From positions 64,319,730 to 64,383,729 of the forward strand of contig NW_023604295.1 of assembly GCF_014898055.3 (NCBI RefSeq): DNA of 64,000 nucleotides, given 5' to 3'. The notes under the pieces were generated by a model. The model was given only the letters and a program-made list of their open reading frames with translations, was not told the origin of the DNA and searched no databases. Below are positions 59,741 through 64,000 of this stretch, piece after piece (position 1 is the first letter of the stretch; the number at the start of each line of letters is the position of its first letter). Both the position numbers and the translations under genes were made by a program. The stretch is from Talpa occidentalis (Eukaryota > Chordata > Mammalia > Eulipotyphla > Talpidae).

Positions 59741-61818
59741 ATTATGAATTAATTTATAAAGAATAAATTGGACATATTTGCCACAAGCAAAAGCTGGTAT
59801 CATTGTGTATCCAGTTTCCTCTGTTAATTCTGAATACAAATACTTTTCTAAGTTTGATGAAAGGGAAATAAAAGCAAAATAAATTGTATAGCTATGAAAA
59901 CTGCTTCTTATAAATCCTAATCATTTTTATCTCATACTAGGTACAATACAGGGGTCTTAATTAATAGGTATACCATAACCTGAGAGCAAAATACTTACAA
60001 AATATTAATAAAATATTTTCCCTAAGCAAATTTCAAAACTTTACTGATGACTGGAGGTAGAGCAACTATTGGAATACAGGTTCATTTCAGCATGGTAAAT
60101 GAACTTGAACATTCATTATAGTTGTTATTTACAGAAATTTTAACTCTTCCTTAAGTTAATGACCAGAATAGCAATTTGCCATCTTATTCTATATCACAAG
60201 ATAAATTGAAGGATGTTTGCTGTTTTCACCTTTCCGATGAACTCAAATGTGATAGATGAAATGTCAGAGAATGATAATAAATGCAAAGGCTAATAGCCTA
60301 TTACTCCTACTTGATATGTGTTGTTCCAAATTAAGAAAGATTATTTCTGCACTGCATCTACTTTTAAGTTTTTTTTAAGCATCATTGCCAGTTAGGCTCA
60401 TAGTTTACATTCCACAGCTTATATAATATAGCAAATTGATGCACAGGAGTTCAAAGTGGCAAAATGGGTCTATTTAAGACAATCTATTATATATTAGTGT
60501 TTAGAGATTAAACTATATTAGCATATAGCTGCATCTGTGTGTAAATGTTTCTATTATATACATTCATATCTATTATATAATGCTGTTATATATATTATAT
60601 ACACAAATGGTAAAAATATTGACTAAATATTACTTTGAAATATTTAAAGAATGTAATTTTCAAAATCTCCAGTAATACTACCTTTATCATTATTTATAAA
60701 ACATTGACTGGATTTCCTTCAAAGTAGAATGCTCCCTCTAATTGATTGTATTTAATATATCATAACTAAAAAAACACTTCTATTTTATATTATTTCTGTA
60801 TTTCTTAAGCATATTAATTGTAACACTATATGTCACATATTATCAAATATACATTTGAATAGGTGCATTGGAATGAACATATGTATATATATATATATAT
60901 ATACACACGCACACATATATGTGTAACAGTGCACATAATCTAATATTCAAGATAAAACTCTGGTTTATTTTATGTTCAACTTTGATTTTATAAAGGGAAA
61001 AAATTCCTTTATCAAAGGTAAAAATCAGAAAAAAATTTTTGTCTCAAATATTAAGAAAGTGCCCAAAGGAATAATGAAGTTAATTTTAAAATAAAACAGC
61101 TGTTGGTGCCATCAGGTGCAGTAAGTATTTATGTTGATTTACTGTCCGAAAGACCATGGCAGATATAGTAATTTATACATTTTTATATAATATCCAAAAC
61201 AATAACAATCATTCTCTGATATATTTTCTGAGTAATTCCACTCTTCTTAACCCAAAAATGATTGAATCAAAATTTCCATTATGATATAATTGCAGAAGGG
61301 AAAATTATGTTACTTAATTTGTCAGCTATTGAACTGGTTTTTATTTTAGATTTCATAATCGTAACAATTTTGTTGCTTTGAACTGTAAACATTTTGCTTT
61401 CTTTCTTGTTTGTCTTAGTCTTTTGGCTGGTTTTTGAGAGTATTTTGTGCTCAATATGGGGTCTCATAGACAAACATATTAATTCTTATAGACACAGTGG
61501 ATAATTTATGAGGTTTGAAATTTTGAAATCCATACACAAATATTTTAGCTACCCAACTGGGTAAATAATGAAACATTTAAACTCTGGATTCACAAAACTA
61601 ATCAAGATGACTCAATTTTAATCTCAAAGAAATACAATTAGAATGTGATTGTAAAGTCAGATGGAAAACTTTAATTGATCCTTTTAAACCCCGATTCAAA
61701 AATTATTTTGTTGTTTTCAGAGATTGTCAGGGTGAATATTAGAGAATGGAGGCTCAAAAATCAGAAGTAAATAATGTATTCGGCAAAATCCAGGTTAAAG
61801 AGACAATCTATTCTTAAG
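59741..61818. other. AT-rich unassigned DNA
   Basis: It holds the TA/CA microsatellite. No gene is recognised. Confidence 0.5.
60880..60923. repeat. TA/CA compound microsatellite
   Basis: ATATGTATATATATATATAT run continuing as ACACACGCACACATATATGTG. Confidence 0.9.
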
Positions 61819-61832
61819 AAAAGGATAGATCT

Positions 61833-62140
61833 GGGCCTCCCTGGTGGTGCAAGGGGTTAAGCACAGCATTGTGAAGCTATCTGCAGCTTCTGCAGCATGA
61901 GTTCAATCCCCAGCCAGCCAGGGAGCTAACCCACATGGTGCAGCAGACCTCTGCTGTCTTGCCCGATGCTCCCCTCTGCAGTGTATTTCAGGTAATCTGC
62001 TTGTTTTGTTCCCAACCCTGTCTCTGGTGAATCCTCTCACTGCCTCCCCACTCCTACCACTGCAACTCTGGCCTGTACCCCAGTTCTTGTATGCATAATC
62101 TTTTAAAAAATAAATAAAATAAAATGTACATTAAAAAAAT
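61833..62140 (+). mobile_element. tRNA-derived SINE, old subfamily, long tail
   Basis: Head GGGCCTCCCTGGTGGTGCAA. After TGCATAATCTTTT the tail is an unusually long mix of AAAT and AAAATAAAATG. A perfect 14-bp target duplication, AAAAGGATAGATCT, lies at 61819-61832 and 62141-62154. Confidence 0.94.
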
Positions 62141-62154
62141 AAAAGGATAGATCT

Positions 62155-63744
62155 ACTTCAACAAGTATCATAATTTCCTGGTTATTTCTTTCTCCAATGT
62201 ATTCATCTCTCGTCCCTCTATATTTATACTTCAGAAGCATCATGTTAATTACTATTTTGGCTTTCCATATTGAGTGATATTAGAAAGAGTTACAATTTGG
62301 ATATTATAAGCATTACAATTTCTTAAAACATATATTTTTACTTTTAATTGAATGAAATACCAATTACAGTTATATTCTTTAGTCTGTAAATGTATTGTAT
62401 TGCTATGGTTCCCCCCAAATACATATAATCAAATCTAAATACAGAACTACTAGTCTCCAGACTATATTATTTGATTCATAAACAAAGACATGGTCCTATT
62501 CTGGGGTGAACCCTGTGGTCCTTCCCACAAGATGATTAAATTTACAACTGTGCGATCAAACTTTATAGAATTGGCCTAAATCCAGGACTGTTTTCACTGA
62601 AACTGATTCCAGTATTATAAAAACTTCAAGAAATGTACAAAGGATATTAGTAGGGAAACGAACTTTCAGTGAAGTACCAATAGTATATGTTAATATGTCA
62701 TTTGAAAACAATGAACATTTGAAGTGACCTCGGTAGATAGATGATAGATAGATAGATAGATAGATAAACAAACAAACAAACAAATAAATAAATAAATAAA
62801 TAAATAAATTTTTGCAGAGAGGCACAGACTGTCATCCTTCAATATAAGTCAGACACCTACTGTAATGAATAACTCTCATACCCATAATGTGGTTTCTGTA
62901 AATTGCTTATGTTGATGGTGTGCAGCATGTCATTTACATTCCATGATAAATAATAAAACATATCCAGCGGCAGACCACTTCCATTATATTCTCATTATAG
63001 CTTGTGACCAGGTTGCAATTGAATTTCAAATTTAAAAACTCTCCTGGCCTATTGTAATTTTACAACTGAACTTGAATTATTTAAACTTTTTTTTAGAGAC
63101 CACAGACCAGCTTAATTATTAACTACGGTTGAGTAAAAGACACAAATTACAATAGAGAGAATATTATGATATTCTGTTCTGATAAAGAACTGATGGATTA
63201 ATATGTTTTCACCTAAAATGCATTCAACATTCTTTTAAGTTATCAATAAAACTGGTTAAACATTGTATTGAATACTGCATTGAATTTTGCTCTTTTTGTT
63301 GCATAAAAAATCATTTTCCTTCTCATTTTGAGTAAAATTTCACTCCTTATCCAATTAGACCAAATAATTTATGTGATCCAAATAAACTAGCTGCATTTAT
63401 GAGAGACAGACTTTCAAAAAGAACATGCTTTCAAGGATTTATCAGAAAACCTTGTTAAGTGGCAAGGTTGCTGCACTTAAAAGCAAAGCCAGGAGTGTTA
63501 GAAGAATGTAGTAGAAAGGCTGGATTCTGGGTTGGTTTTGGGTTTTAGTAACTATAAATGCAATTAATTCCCTAACCCTTTTACTACGAAGTCTATGAAA
63601 TATGCCACTGTACAGTAATAATATTTAATGACTTACTAAAATTTGGTACTCATGACTTTGCTCTTGATTTAGTACTAAATATTACTGTCACTATATTATC
63701 TTCACCACTATTATTATTACTTAGAAAACCTTTTATTATACCCT
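62155..63744. other. AT-rich unassigned DNA
   Basis: It contains the compound microsatellite below. About 62880-63080 has more complex text that could be conserved non-coding DNA. No gene. Confidence 0.4.
62734..62810. repeat. compound tetranucleotide microsatellite
   Basis: Three consecutive blocks: GATA units, then AAAC units (about 62766-62782), then AAAT units to 62810. The minus-strand open frame here is a simple-sequence read-through. Confidence 0.96.
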
Positions 63745-63890
63745 GGGGGTGTTGCTAAAAACTTTCCAAGATTAACACATTTGGTTTTTCACAGTAACAC
63801 AATAAGGCAGGTGTTCTCATTATTTTCATTTCATCTCTAAGCAAACACAGGTGTACAGAGAATAAGATAAGGCAAAAAGACCCAGGTAGA
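63745..63890 (-). mobile_element. MIR fragment
   Basis: 'tttccaagattaacacattt', 'cacagtaacacaataaggcagg', 'attattttcatttcatctct' and 'caggtgtacagagaataag' follow the antisense MIR order (low-order tail, then the AGGTAGG-type and GAGGAAACTGAGG-type parts). Diverged. Confidence 0.65.
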
Positions 63891-64000
63891 AACCTCATTT
63901 ACCAATTTGTATTTCCACTGGTTTTTAAATCACCTGTGCACTATCTGAATACACACATTATATACAAAGAATCTTTTCACCTTAAAATTCAGATTATAAA

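Larger units (their letters stand above)
57554..59888. repeat. 72-bp dispersed repeat pair
   Basis: 57554-57627 and 59817-59888 are closely similar in the same orientation. Shared words include TCCTCTGTT, ATTCTGAATACAA and GATGAAAG, with AAATAAAAG and AAAATAAATT at the end, with one small gap. Flanks do not match clearly. Confidence 0.88.

Noticed and set aside
1..64000. CRISPR arrays, operons, prophage or other prokaryotic systems
   Set aside because: The whole window has mammalian repeat content; no regular spacer-repeat structure or closely packed genes exist, and I found no undescribed multi-gene system.

Overview
This window is mammalian intergenic or deep-intronic DNA. It is AT-rich and CpG-poor, has no long open reading frame, and is littered with L1 LINE pieces, MaLR/ERVL remnants, L2 and MIR fossils, microsatellites and, above all, one family of tRNA-derived SINE. 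I find no protein-coding gene, no RNA gene and no CRISPR array. The short open frames are chance frames or SINE and LINE read-through. The L1 tails, the MaLR LTR, L2 and MIR indicate a placental mammal. The SINE (head GGGCCTCCCTGGTGGCGCAG, 'TCTTT' plus A tail, about 270-300 bp) is not the horse ERE, carnivore Can-SINE, pig PRE-1, camel vic-1 or vespertilionid VES consensus as I remember them. A laurasiatherian outside those groups (for example a pangolin or a non-VES bat) is only a guess.

Layout. 1-12.7 kb: an old MaLR LTR (about 550-994), two SINEs, a 5'-truncated L1 (3888-4520, minus), an older L1 (8.5-9.3 kb, plus) and long unassigned AT-rich stretches. 12.7-24 kb: five SINEs, L2 and L1M-type fossils, an unexplained GC-richer block at 19.64-20.6 kb and a near-perfect 47-bp-arm inverted repeat at 22.80-22.92 kb. 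24-33 kb: L1M pieces, a possible LTR (25.44-26.1 kb), a perfect 38-bp dispersed repeat and an L1 carrying a 5' inversion with a SINE nested in it (30.7-32.1 kb). 33-40.5 kb: a dense SINE cluster interleaved with L1. 40.5-52 kb: SINE-poor AT-rich DNA with an L1M (44.4-45.1 kb), one SINE and short dispersed repeat pairs. 52-64 kb: an ERVL integrase-region fossil (minus), a head-only SINE, a young L1 with a 17-bp target duplication inside an older repeat, an LTR-like block holding a SINE, more SINEs, L2 and a terminal MIR.

The 23 SINE copies are the most informative content. They form at least three layers: an old layer (GTTAAGCACAGCACTGTGAAGC head, TGCATAAATAAATAAATC tail); a middle layer (GTTGAGCGCTGGGTTGCGAAGC head, TGTATAAATAAATAAATCTTT tail); and a third group that adds an internal insertion and replaces the TCTTT end with GCATGCCTCT. 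Most copies have clear target-site duplications, which fixes their boundaries. There is no operon-like logic here. The elements act as independent insertions, and the biology to be read is insertion history and mutational mechanism.
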